From: Catenuloplanes atrovinosus
GTDB taxonomy: Bacteria; Actinomycetota; Actinomycetes; Mycobacteriales; Micromonosporaceae
DNA length: 64,000 nt
NCBI RefSeq assembly: GCF_031458235.1
Contig: NZ_JAVDYB010000001.1
Coordinates: forward strand, 1,240,001 to 1,304,000
Reading direction: 5' to 3'
The notes under the pieces are model-generated. The model was not told the origin of the DNA. It ran no database searches and saw only the letters and a list, made by a program, of their open reading frames with translations. Numbering within the stretch: position 1 is the first letter of the stretch; every line of letters starts with the position of its first letter. The translations under genes and the position numbers were made by a program. Positions 56,251-64,000 of this stretch are shown piece by piece.

Positions 56251-56949
56251 TCACAGCAGCGCCTTCGCCACCTCGTCCGGGTGGGTGAGCAGCGTCTCGT
56301 GGCCGCCCGGGACCAGCACCGGTGCGACGCCGAGCCGGGCCGCGAACACCGCGCCCGGCTTGGCCAGCGCCCGGTCGTCGCGCGCCAGCACGTAGCGGGC
56401 GGGCACGCCGAGCGCGGTGGCGTCCAGCGCGTCCAGGAAGTACCGCCCGGGGTGCGGGACCAGCAGCTCGTACACCATCCGCCGGACCGGCTCCGGCTCG
56501 TCCGGCAGCATCACGGTCCGTACCGAGTCGAGGTCGATCGGCACGGTCCCGGACGCGGCGATCGTCGCGCGGACGAACGCGCCCAGCTGCGCGGGCAGTT
56601 CGTCCGCCTGCGAGACGCCGGGCTCCGGCACGACCGCGCTCACGAAGGCCACCTCCGCGATCCGGTCCGGCACCCGCAGCGCCGCGCCGGTCGCCGGGTA
56701 GCCGCCCCAGCTGTGCGCGGCCAGCACCACGTCGCGCAGGTCGTACCGGGTGATGGTGTCCACGACGTAATCGACCGCGTCCGCGAGCGTGACCCCGGAC
56801 GGGTCGTCGCCGTCCACGCCCGGCATGGTCAGCGCCAGCGCGCGGTGCCCGGCCTCGCGCAGCCGCCGGGCGACCGGCTGCCACACCCACGCGCCGTGCC
56901 AGGCGCCGGGGATCAGGACATAGTTCTTCTGTGTCACAAAGCCGATCAT
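56251..56949 (-). CDS. Alpha/beta-fold hydrolase
   Basis: It encodes 232 residues from ATG at 56949 (MIGFVTQKNYVLIPGAWHG). GTG at 56937 (MTQKNYVLIPG) and GTG at 56961 are alternatives, none with a strong ribosome site. The oxyanion segment is VLIPGAWHGAWVWQP, the nucleophile elbow is AAHSWGG, and the end has the catalytic His in VPGGHETLLTHPDEV. It belongs to the EstC/methylesterase-like small esterases. It is divergent from the GlxA-type regulator with about 40 bp between starts, so that regulator may control it. Confidence 0.92.
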   Translation of the reverse strand: MIGFVTQKNYVLIPGAWHGAWVWQPVARRLREAGHRALALTMPGVDGDDPSGVTLADAVDYVVDTITRYDLRDVVLAAHSWGGYPATGAALRVPDRIAEVAFVSAVVPEPGVSQADELPAQLGAFVRATIAASGTVPIDLDSVRTVMLPDEPEPVRRMVYELLVPHPGRYFLDALDATALGVPARYVLARDDRALAKPGAVFAARLGVAPVLVPGGHETLLTHPDEVAKALL

Positions 56950-56989
56950 GGTGCTCGGCACCGGGGCCGGACAGTGCTATGAATCGCAG

Positions 56990-57928
56990 ATGACGATCCG
57001 TTTGTCGCAGGTGGCCGTGCTGGTGGCGGAGCGGGCCAGCGCGTTCGAGGTCGGGGCGGTCACCGAGTTGCTCGGCCCGCCGCACTACGACGTGACCATC
57101 TGCGCGGAGTCCGGCGGCACCGCGTTGCGCGGCGGCATGCTGGCGCCGGCCGCCGGCCTGGACCCGCTGACCGCGGCCGGCACCGTCGTCGTCCCGGACC
57201 GTCCACTGGAGATCGAGCCCGGCACCGCGGTGCTCGATGCGCTGCGCGGCGCGCGTGCTCGGGGCGCCCGGATGATCGCATTCGGCGGCGGCGTCTTCAC
57301 GCTGGCCGCGGCCGGGGTGCTGGACGGCCGCCGGGTGACCACCCACCGCGATCTGGCGCAAACCCTGCGGGATCGATTCCCGGCGGTACGGGTGGAGCCC
57401 GACTCGCTGTTCGTCGACGACGGTGAGGTGCTGACCGCGGCCGGCAGCGCCGCCGCGCTCGACCTCGGCCTGCACGTGGTCCGCACCGACCACGGCGCCG
57501 AGGTCTGCTGCGCGGTCGCGAAGCGGCTCGCGTTCCCGGTGCACCGGGACGGCTTCCAGTCGCAGTCCGTCGAGCGTCCGCTGCCGGCGGTCCGCGACGA
57601 GTCGGTGACGCCGCTGCTGACCTGGGCGCAGGCCCGCCTGCACGAGCCGATCGGCGTCGCCGACCTGGCCGCCGCGGCCGGGATCAGCGTGGCCACGCTG
57701 CACCGCCGGTTCGCCGGGCAGGTCGGCGTCACGCCGCTGGCCTGGCTCACCCGAGGCCGGCTGCTGATCGCCTGCCGGCTGCTGGAGCGCGGCGAGACAC
57801 GGATGGAGGTGGTGGCCCGCCGCAGCGGGCTCGGCACCGCCTCGCACCTGCGCACGGTCATGCGCCGCGAGCTGGGCATGACGCCGTCGGCCTACCAGCG
57901 CCGGTACGCGGGCGCGCCGGCGCACTGA
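56990..57928 (+). CDS. GlxA-type AraC-family regulator (DJ-1/PfpI plus HTH)
   Basis: It encodes 312 residues from ATG 56990 (MTIRLSQVAVLVAERAS). Residues about 1-175 are a DJ-1/PfpI-like domain (FEVGAVTELLGPPHYDVTIC, GTVVVPDRPLEI, ARMIAFGGGVFTLAAAGVLDGRRVTTH). The usual Cys of the nucleophile elbow (CTGAF) is replaced by Gly (GGGVF). Residues about 205-312 contain two AraC helix-turn-helix motifs: IGVADLAAAAGISVATLHRRFAGQVGVTPLAWLTRGRLLIACRLLE and EVVARRSGLGTASHLRTVMRRELGMTPSAYQRRY. The likely target is the divergent hydrolase gene. Confidence 0.94.
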   Translation: MTIRLSQVAVLVAERASAFEVGAVTELLGPPHYDVTICAESGGTALRGGMLAPAAGLDPLTAAGTVVVPDRPLEIEPGTAVLDALRGARARGARMIAFGGGVFTLAAAGVLDGRRVTTHRDLAQTLRDRFPAVRVEPDSLFVDDGEVLTAAGSAAALDLGLHVVRTDHGAEVCCAVAKRLAFPVHRDGFQSQSVERPLPAVRDESVTPLLTWAQARLHEPIGVADLAAAAGISVATLHRRFAGQVGVTPLAWLTRGRLLIACRLLERGETRMEVVARRSGLGTASHLRTVMRRELGMTPSAYQRRYAGAPAH

Positions 57929-57941
57929 CCCCGGTGGTCAG
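57925..57941. terminator. Short palindrome holding both stop codons
   Basis: CTGACC (57925-57930) and GGTCAG (57936-57941) pair across CCGGT. The regulator's TGA and the convergent methyltransferase's stop both fall in the arms. It is too short for a strong terminator and may simply reflect tightly packed convergent ends. Confidence 0.35.
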
Positions 57942-59218
57942 GGCATCATCCAGGCCCGGGTCATCGGGAGCGGGTCGCGGCCGTCCTCGTGCGGCCGCAC
58001 CGCGAGGATCTGGTTGACGCCGATCCGGTCGGTCTCGAACGCCAGCGCGCACGCGGCCATGTAGAGCCGCCACACCCGGGCACGCCCCAGGCCGGCCAGC
58101 TCGACCGCCTCGTCCCAGTGCGCCTCCAGGTTGCGGCTCCACTCGCGCAGCGTCAGCGCGTAGTGCGGGCGGAGCGCCTCCACGTCGCGGATCTCGAAGC
58201 CGGCGTCCTCGATCAGCGTGGCCGTGGTGCCGAGCGGCACGAGCTGGCCGTCGGGGAACACGTACCGGTTGATGAACGAGGGATCGTCGGCGTCGACCGC
58301 GGTGGTGTCGGTGCGGGCGGCGATCTGGTGGTTGAGCAGCCGGCCGCCGGGGCGCAGCAGCCGGAACAGGATCGCGGCGTACGCGGCGTAGACCGCGGGA
58401 CCGACGTGCTCGGCCATGCCGACGCTGGCGATCGCGTCGTACGGGCCGTCGGTCACCTCGCGGTAGTCCTGCAACCGGATCTCCACCCGGTCGGCGAGCC
58501 CGGCCTCGGCGGCGCGCTTGCGGGCCAGGTCGGCCTGCTCCCGGGAGATGGTGACGCCGACCACCTCGACGCCGTACTCGCGGGCCGCGTGGATCGCCAG
58601 CGAGCCCCAGCCGCAGCCCACGTCGAGCAGTCGCTGTCCCTTCCGCAGGCCGAGCTTGCGGCAGATCAGGTCCAGCTTGTCGCGTTGCGCGACGTCCAGT
58701 GTGGACTCATCGTCGCGCCAGTACGCGCAGGAGTAGACCATCGACGGCCCGAGGATCAGCCGGTAGAAGTCGTTGCTCACGTCGTAGTGGTGACTGATCG
58801 CGCGCCGGTCCCGGCTCCGGGTGTGCGCCCGCCCGGGCATCCGCACCTCCTCCGGCGGTGGTGGCGGCTGCGGGCCGAGCACGCCCAGGCTCGCGGCCTC
58901 GCGCAGCAGCCGGAGCGCGCCGGGCCGGTCGCCCCCGCCGTCCTCGTTCCAGACCACGGTGGCGAGGCGGAGCAGCAGTTCGTAGAGGTCACCGTCGACG
59001 TCGATCTCGCCCGCCACCCAGGCGCGCGCGAGGCCGAGCTGATTCGGCTTCCAGAGCAGCCGGCGCAGCGCGCGCCGGTCGTGGATGACCAGCGCCGGCG
59101 CGTCCGCGGGGCCGGTCTCCGAGCCGTCCCACGCGCGCAGCCGGATCGGCGTCCCGCCGCGCAGGACCGGTTGGAAGAGGGTGCGCAGTCGATCCGCTGT
59201 GGAGGGGGTCGTCGACAT
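57938..59218 (-). CDS. Cyclopropane-fatty-acyl-phospholipid synthase family methyltransferase
   Basis: It encodes 426 residues. An N-terminal lipid-binding domain (LRAWDGSETGPADAPALVIHDRRALRRLLWKPNQLGLARAWVAGEIDVDGDLYELL) precedes the SAM methyltransferase core. That core has ISHHYDVSNDFYRLILGPSMVYSCAYW, motif I LLDVGCGWGSLAIHAA, VVGVTISREQADLA, and DAIASVGMAEHVG. It ends with FEIRDVEALRPHYALTLREWSRNLEAHWDEAV, the usual family close. It should add a methylene from SAM across acyl-chain double bonds of membrane phospholipids. Its start faces the Hsp70-like gene across a 274-bp regulatory region. Confidence 0.95.
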   Translation of the reverse strand: MSTTPSTADRLRTLFQPVLRGGTPIRLRAWDGSETGPADAPALVIHDRRALRRLLWKPNQLGLARAWVAGEIDVDGDLYELLLRLATVVWNEDGGGDRPGALRLLREAASLGVLGPQPPPPPEEVRMPGRAHTRSRDRRAISHHYDVSNDFYRLILGPSMVYSCAYWRDDESTLDVAQRDKLDLICRKLGLRKGQRLLDVGCGWGSLAIHAAREYGVEVVGVTISREQADLARKRAAEAGLADRVEIRLQDYREVTDGPYDAIASVGMAEHVGPAVYAAYAAILFRLLRPGGRLLNHQIAARTDTTAVDADDPSFINRYVFPDGQLVPLGTTATLIEDAGFEIRDVEALRPHYALTLREWSRNLEAHWDEAVELAGLGRARVWRLYMAACALAFETDRIGVNQILAVRPHEDGRDPLPMTRAWMMP

Positions 59219-59492
59219 GCCGGATCTCCAGGTTCTGTTCTCGAGTGGCCGCCGCGCGTCCGGCGAATGTGCAGGTCAACCGCGTATCGCACCAGCGAGG
59301 GCGGCCAGATGCTACTCGGGATCTCCGATATTTGACATACCGTGCTATGCCTATTGTTGTGGGAGCCCGAATAGGCATCGGATGCCGATGCACATCGGCA
59401 CCGGCCGGCCGGAGAATCGGCCGCGTGTTCTCTCCTGAGCGGACGGTCAGGTGAGCGCCGAGCGGGCGGATCGGCCCGGTTATCGTGGTCGC
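59219..59492. promoter_or_regulatory. Divergent intergenic region with two perfect inverted repeats
   Basis: ATGCCTATT (59347-59355) and AATAGGCAT (59370-59378) form a 9-bp inverted repeat with a 14-nt gap. GCCGATG-CA-CATCGGC (59384-59399) is a second palindrome, and CATCGG/CCGATG half-sites also overlap between the two. TTGACA lies at 59332-59337, with TATTGT 15 nt on, a short spacer. The region separates the CFA-synthase-like gene and the Hsp70-like gene and looks like a shared operator. Confidence 0.5.
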
Positions 59493-61355
59493 GTGACGCA
59501 CCTCTGCATCGACTTCGGCACATCCAGCACGGTGGCGGTGGTGGCCGGCCCGCGGGGCGCGCACCCGGTGCTGTTCGACGGCGCGCCCTCGCTGCCGTCC
59601 GGCGTCTGCGCCGACCCGACCGGCCGGCTGCTGGTCGGCCCGGACGCGGCGCACGCGGCCCGCACCGCGCCGGAGCGTTACGAGCCGTACCCGAAGCAGC
59701 GCATCGACGAGCGGTCCGTGCTGCTCGGCGACGTCGAGGTGGCGGTGCCGGACCTGATCGCGGCCGTGCTCCGCCGGGTGCTCGACCAGCTCGCCGCGCC
59801 GCCGCGGCGAGTGACGATCACGCACCCGGCCGCGTGGGGCGCCCGGCGCCGCGAGGTGCTCCGCGACGCCGCGTCCCGTGCCGGGCTGCACGAGGTGCGG
59901 CTGGTCAGCGAGCCGGTCGCGGCAGCGGCCTACTTCGCGGGCACGGCCGGTGCCACCATCCCGGTGGGTGCCAGCGCGGTCGTCTGCGACCTCGGCGCGG
60001 GTACGTACGACGCGTCCGTGATCCGCCGTACCGAGGACGGTTTCGCGCTGCTGGCCACGTCCGGCCTCTCCGACGGCGGCGGCCTGGACATGGACGCCGC
60101 CATCGTCGCGCACCTCGGCGCCGTCTACGCGCCCAAGGAGCCGGCGGCCTGGCAGCGGCTGACCGCGCCGGCCGACGCCGCGGACCGCCGCGCCTCGCGC
60201 GCGCTCTGGGCGGACGTGCGCACCGGCCGCGAGATGCTGTCCCGCGCCCCGGCCACGCACATCCACCTGCCGCTGCTGGAGACGGAGGCGCCGCTCGGCC
60301 GCGAGCAGTTCGAGGCGCTGGCCCGGCCGGTGATCGACCGGACCGTGGCGACCACCCGCCTGGTGCTGCGCGAGGCCGGCGTGGAGATCTCCGCGCTGAG
60401 GGGCGTGCTGCTGGTCGGCGGTGCCAGCCGGGTGCCGCTGGTCGCGTCGATGCTGCACCGCGCGCTCGGCGTGGCGCCGGCCGTGGTGGAGCAGCCGGAG
60501 CTGGCGGTGGCGAACGGCGCGGTCACCGCCGAGGACGCGAGCGACCCCGACCCGGAGTCCACCGTGCGCGTCACCCGGGAGCAGGTGGCGGTGGCGGTGG
60601 CCGCGCAGGCCGCCCCCGCGCCGTTGCGGGATGACGCCGTTCCGGCGCAGCCGGTGTCCGGCTCCACGCTCGCGGCCGTGCTGCACGGACCGCCCGTCCC
60701 GCTGGCGCCGCTGGCCACCGCGGAACGGCCGCGCGCCGACGACGGTGACGGGCTCGCCCCGACCCGCCCGTACGAGCGGGTCCGTGCGTCCGGCGCCGCC
60801 ACCGTGCCGGCCGGCGTCGCGCGGCGCCGGCGTCGCTGGCCGGCGGTGGTCACGGCGCTGCTGGTGCTGGCCGCGGGTGGCGCCGGTTACGCCGTCTACC
60901 GCGGCGACCAGCGGGACCCGGGCGGCGTCGGCCCGGGCGGTCCCAGCACCGCACCGACCGAGGGCCCGCTGCGCAACGACCGCGGCGAGCCGCTCGACGC
61001 GCGCGTCGTCCAGGCGGTCAAGGACGCGAACCCGGACGACCCGGACGCCTGGCGGTCGCTGCCGGGCACCGACTACACCGCGCCCGGCCCGTTCATAATG
61101 GTGATCGACTCCTCGAGCGAGGCCGACGGCGTGCTGTGGTTCCGGATCCGCGAGGTGGCCCAGCCCCGCACCGCGAGCGGCGGGAAGGGGCCGTGGTGGA
61201 TCGTCCGCGGGGACGGCGCCGAGTTCCAGAACATCAACGGCGGGTCGTACCCGCTGGAGAGCTTCGTGGCCGGCCTGCCCGACTACCCCGACACGCAGGA
61301 GTACGCGATCACGTTCGACGCGAACCTGGCGATCACCCGGATCCGCCAGCAGTGA
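59493..61355 (+). CDS. Membrane-anchored Hsp70-like (actin-fold ATPase) protein
   Basis: It encodes 620 residues from GTG 59493 (MTHLCIDFGTSSTVAVV). GTG 59451 would add 14 residues ahead of the canonical start. ATPase blocks in order: phosphate 1 CIDFGTSSTVAVVAG, VTITHPAAWGARRREVLRDAA, RLVSEPVAAAAYFAG, phosphate 2 VVCDLGAGTYDASVI, and adenosine GVLLVGGASRVPLVASMLHRAL. No Hsp70 substrate-binding domain follows. Instead there is a Pro/Ala linker, a membrane helix (WPAVVTALLVLAAGGAGYAVY, about 449-469) and an outer region of about 150 residues (for example WFRIREVAQPRTASGGKGPWWIV). The family is common in actinobacteria, role unclear. Confidence 0.92.
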   Translation: MTHLCIDFGTSSTVAVVAGPRGAHPVLFDGAPSLPSGVCADPTGRLLVGPDAAHAARTAPERYEPYPKQRIDERSVLLGDVEVAVPDLIAAVLRRVLDQLAAPPRRVTITHPAAWGARRREVLRDAASRAGLHEVRLVSEPVAAAAYFAGTAGATIPVGASAVVCDLGAGTYDASVIRRTEDGFALLATSGLSDGGGLDMDAAIVAHLGAVYAPKEPAAWQRLTAPADAADRRASRALWADVRTGREMLSRAPATHIHLPLLETEAPLGREQFEALARPVIDRTVATTRLVLREAGVEISALRGVLLVGGASRVPLVASMLHRALGVAPAVVEQPELAVANGAVTAEDASDPDPESTVRVTREQVAVAVAAQAAPAPLRDDAVPAQPVSGSTLAAVLHGPPVPLAPLATAERPRADDGDGLAPTRPYERVRASGAATVPAGVARRRRRWPAVVTALLVLAAGGAGYAVYRGDQRDPGGVGPGGPSTAPTEGPLRNDRGEPLDARVVQAVKDANPDDPDAWRSLPGTDYTAPGPFIMVIDSSSEADGVLWFRIREVAQPRTASGGKGPWWIVRGDGAEFQNINGGSYPLESFVAGLPDYPDTQEYAITFDANLAITRIRQQ

Positions 61356-61365
61356 CCCGCGGCCG

Positions 61366-61833
61366 TCAGGCGAAGTGCCGCGCGGCCTCGTCGGCCGGCA
61401 TCGGCGCCACCGCGGTCTGGTCGCGCACGATGTGCCAGTCCCGGTCCGCGGTGCGCCGCCACACCAGGGAGTTGTGGCAGCGCAGGTACGTCGTGCCGCC
61501 GTCGGCGCCGGTCAGCGCCGCGAGGAAGACCATCCGCCCGGCCGCGAGGTCGCCCGAGACCAGCACCTCCGGCTCCTCCTCGATCGCGTGCGCCGCGGAC
61601 CGCAGGCGCTGGAACGCCGGCCAGAACGCGTCCGCGTAGTCACCCACCGCGCGGAACGTACGCCGCTCGGCATCGGCCTCGTCGAACAGGATCACGTCCG
61701 CCCCGAGGTCGTAGAACCGGCCGAACACGTCGTCGAAGGCGCGCGGCGGGTCCCCCTCGGCCACGTCCCACCCGAAGATCCATTCCCGCTGGAGCCTCGC
61801 CACGGTCTCCGCCGCCGTCCGCTGCTCGTCCAT
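61366..61833 (-). CDS. NTF2/SnoaL-like fold protein
   Basis: It encodes 155 residues from ATG at 61833, preceded by GAGGAGGG; the frame extends further upstream without a comparable ribosome site. A cone-shaped NTF2-like layout is suggested by the N-terminal helix (AAETVARLQREWIFGWDV), FGRFYDLGADVILFDE and the closing strands (AAGRMVFLAALTGADGGTTYLRCHNSLVWRRTADRDWHIVRDQTAV). Proteins of this shape are small enzymes or ligand binders. It converges on the Hsp70-like gene with 10 bp between stops. Confidence 0.88.
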   Translation of the reverse strand: MDEQRTAAETVARLQREWIFGWDVAEGDPPRAFDDVFGRFYDLGADVILFDEADAERRTFRAVGDYADAFWPAFQRLRSAAHAIEEEPEVLVSGDLAAGRMVFLAALTGADGGTTYLRCHNSLVWRRTADRDWHIVRDQTAVAPMPADEAARHFA

Positions 61834-61917
61834 CCGTCGCCCTCCTCGGCCATCGGTGTCGCGCTCGACGCTAGGCGTGGCCGGCGGGCGGGAACCAGGG
61901 TGCGTCGCACCCACGCG

Positions 61918-64000
61918 TCACCGCACGCGCACCGCACGGGTGGCGCGGGTGAAGTCCGGCTGTGCCACCGGCTTGCCGAAGTGGTAGCCCTGGGCCAGGC
62001 GGTAGCCGAGCCGGAACAGCTCCTCCGCCTGCTCCGCGGTCTCCACGCCCTCCGCCACCGCCTGCAGCCCGAGGCCGTCGCTGACCTGGATCAGCGCGGT
62101 CGCGATCACCGCGTGCCGGCCGGCCATGGTGACCTTGTCGACGAACGACTTGTCCACCTTCAGCACGTCCACCGGCACGGTACGCAACAGCGTCAGCGAC
62201 GAGTGACCGGTGCCGAAGTCGTCCAGCGCGATGCGTACCCCGCGCCGGTGCAGCGCCTCCACGGTGCGCAGCGCCTGGCCGCCGTCGAAGACCGCGGTCT
62301 CGGTCAGCTCCACCACGAGCTGCTCCGGCCGCAGCCCGGTCTCGGTCAGCACCGCGGCGACCAGGCCGGCGAACCCGGGCTCGGCCAGCTGGCGGGCGGA
62401 GACGTTCACGCTGATCCGCTGCGGCGCGGCGGCGCCGTACTCCCGGTGCCAGGCCACCGCCCGCGCGCACGCCTGCCGCAGGATCCACTCGCCCAGCTCC
62501 ACGATCAGGCCGGTCTCCTCCGCGATCGGCACGAACTCGGCCGGGCTGACGAAGCCGCGCTCCGGATGCGACCACCGCACCAGCGCCTCCACCGACACGA
62601 TCCGGCCCTCCGGCAGCTGCACGATCGGCTGGTAGACCAGGTGGAACTGGCCGGCCTCCAGCGCCTCCCGCAGCTCCGCGCCGGCCCGGGCCCGCACCGT
62701 GGCCTGAGCGTCCAACTCCGCGGTGTAGCGCAGGTGCCGGCCGCCGCCGGCGCGCTTGGCCGCGTACATCGCGGCGTCGGCCCGGCGCAGCATCTCGTCC
62801 CAGGTGACGTCCGCGCCGTCCTCGTTGCCGGCCGTACCCACGCTCGCGCTGACCAGCAGCTGCTGACCGTTCGCCTCGACCGGCCGGCGCAGCGACGCGC
62901 CGATCCGCTCCGCGATCGCGGACATCGCGGCCGGTGACACCTCGCGGACCAGCACCGCGAACTCGTCGCCGCCCATCCGCGCGACCACGTCGTCGTCCCG
63001 GACCGCCTCGCGCAGCCGCTGCGCCACCACGGTCAGCAGCCGGTCGCCGGCCGCGTGCCCGAACGTGTCGTTGACCTCCTTGAATCCGTTCAGGTCCAGC
63101 ACCGCGACCTGCACCAGGCCGCCGCGCAGCGCCACCGCCAGGTTCTGCTCGAACAGCCGCCGGTTCGCCAGCCCGGTCAGCTCGTCCGCCATCGCCAGCC
63201 GCTCCAGCTGGTGCGCCTGCCGCTGCACCGTGGCGAAGAAGCCGGACAGCCGGATCAGCATCAGCAGGAACAGCACGACCGCGCCGACGCCGATCGCCTC
63301 CACGTCCGCGTGCTCGTTCGCGCGGTGCGCCTCGATGAACAGCATCAGCGGCACCAGCAGCGTGGACGCGCTGAGCACGGCGATCCGCTGCCAGCCGTCG
63401 TGCGGCGCGGCCCGCGGCGGCTCCGGCGCGTCGCCGGACGGGTGCAGCGCCGCGCCCGCGAAGCAGAAGTAGGAGAACAGGAACACGCCGAACACCAGCC
63501 GGTCCAGCGCCGGGTGGAGGCCCGGCAGCAGCGTGTAGCCGACGTTCCCGGCCGCGGCCGCCGCGCTGCCGAACGTCAGCATCCACAGGCTCGGGCTGCG
63601 CCGCCCCGGCCGGATCAGCAGCGGCCCGACCACCGCGACGAGCAGCACACCCGCGGTCGGGTACGCGGCGGTCACCATCCGTACCGCGATCGGCGTCGCG
63701 TCGTCCCGCACGATCGGCCCGATCACGAACAGCCAGTAGACCAGCCCCAGCCCGGTCGCGATCATCGCGGCGTCCAGCAGGGCCGCGAAGTCACGCGGCC
63801 GGCGGTCCCGGGTCAGCCGGAACAGCGAGATCACGAACAGGGGGTACGCGGCGAGATAGCACGCGTCCGCCCACGACGGGTACGGGTGCGTGCCGGTCAC
63901 GAACGCGTCGTAGGCGTAGATCTCGTCGCCGGCCACCCAGGCCACCAGCCCGGCCCCGAAGATCCACCACGGTCCCCGGCGCCCGGCCGGCTTGCGCCGC
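61918..64000 (-). CDS. Membrane GGDEF-EAL protein (c-di-GMP turnover), 5' end outside window
   Basis: The frame continues past an internal GTG at 63945 to the right edge (KPAGRRGPWWIFGAGLVAWVAG), so the start is outside. The N-terminal part has about seven membrane helices, as in MASE-type sensors. The GGDEF domain has an intact signature (RMGGDEFAVLV, GGDEF at 62959-62973) and an RxxD inhibitory site (RDDD) just before it. The EAL domain has the signature VEALVRW (about 62572-62592) plus NVSARQL, ELTETAVFD, LDDFGTGHSSL, KVDKSFV and VAEGVET. All metal and catalytic positions I can name are present, so both synthesis and breakdown of c-di-GMP are possible. Confidence 0.95.
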   Translation of the reverse strand, partial: RRKPAGRRGPWWIFGAGLVAWVAGDEIYAYDAFVTGTHPYPSWADACYLAAYPLFVISLFRLTRDRRPRDFAALLDAAMIATGLGLVYWLFVIGPIVRDDATPIAVRMVTAAYPTAGVLLVAVVGPLLIRPGRRSPSLWMLTFGSAAAAAGNVGYTLLPGLHPALDRLVFGVFLFSYFCFAGAALHPSGDAPEPPRAAPHDGWQRIAVLSASTLLVPLMLFIEAHRANEHADVEAIGVGAVVLFLLMLIRLSGFFATVQRQAHQLERLAMADELTGLANRRLFEQNLAVALRGGLVQVAVLDLNGFKEVNDTFGHAAGDRLLTVVAQRLREAVRDDDVVARMGGDEFAVLVREVSPAAMSAIAERIGASLRRPVEANGQQLLVSASVGTAGNEDGADVTWDEMLRRADAAMYAAKRAGGGRHLRYTAELDAQATVRARAGAELREALEAGQFHLVYQPIVQLPEGRIVSVEALVRWSHPERGFVSPAEFVPIAEETGLIVELGEWILRQACARAVAWHREYGAAAPQRISVNVSARQLAEPGFAGLVAAVLTETGLRPEQLVVELTETAVFDGGQALRTVEALHRRGVRIALDDFGTGHSSLTLLRTVPVDVLKVDKSFVDKVTMAGRHAVIATALIQVSDGLGLQAVAEGVETAEQAEELFRLGYRLAQGYHFGKPVAQPDFTRATRAVRVR

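Noticed and set aside
56222-56251. Terminator hairpin between the cupin and hydrolase genes
   Set aside because: The G/C-rich gap can pair only imperfectly, with no clear stem above chance for this composition.

Overview
The window is about 73-75% G+C by eye, with strong G/C preference at third codon positions and many GTG starts. It encodes actinobacterial hallmarks: a PriA with no Walker A lysine, an LCP cell-wall protein, an RslA-like zinc anti-sigma factor, and a DUF6318 domain. It reads as a chromosomal segment of a high-GC actinomycete. Micromonosporaceae (Actinoplanes/Catenuloplanes-like) is my best guess, but no rRNA or unique marker confirms it. I saw no tRNA, rRNA, insertion sequence or CRISPR array.

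Region 1 (1-40.9 kb) is a giant-protein locus. One uninterrupted frame, cut by the left edge, encodes at least 10,592 residues. By eye the whole protein has only two cysteines. Each sits in a small Cys-His-Asp domain, near 19.6 kb and 30.4 kb, which matches what databases call 'lonely Cys domain' giant proteins with a papain/deamidase-like (Tox-PL-like) layout. The first 60% is built from three copies of a ~1,600-2,000-residue module: a divergent first copy and two close copies 5.7 kb apart that share near-identical DNA tracts. Low-complexity acidic linkers separate them. The last 40% holds the two Cys domains, an OTU-like domain that seems to lack its cysteine, alpha-helical repeats, and repeated end modules. 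Downstream, in the same direction, are a small acidic protein, a beta-helix/AAA+ (CbxX/EccA-like) ATPase, an ECF sigma factor, a 674-residue protein of unknown function, a disordered membrane protein with a discoidin-like domain, and a zinc anti-sigma factor. The anti-sigma gene has an ECF-type promoter candidate. My working inference is one unit: a giant protein made under extracytoplasmic control, with an AAA+ chaperone and a membrane-anchored surface partner.

Region 2 (40.9-50.6 kb) is ordinary chromosome. It has GntR and MmyB-type XRE regulators, an HTH/membrane protein, a DUF4143 ATPase preceded by three 23-bp-spaced repeats, PriA, LCP, and a substrate-binding/VWA protein, with a strong shared terminator between the last two.

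Region 3 (50.6-64 kb) holds a membrane pseudokinase fused to DUF6318, whose linker contains 25 perfect copies of an 18-bp repeat. After it come a sulfotransferase, a cupin, an alpha/beta hydrolase divergent from a GlxA-type regulator, a cyclopropane-fatty-acid-synthase-like methyltransferase, a membrane Hsp70-like protein, an NTF2-like protein, and a GGDEF-EAL protein cut by the right edge.
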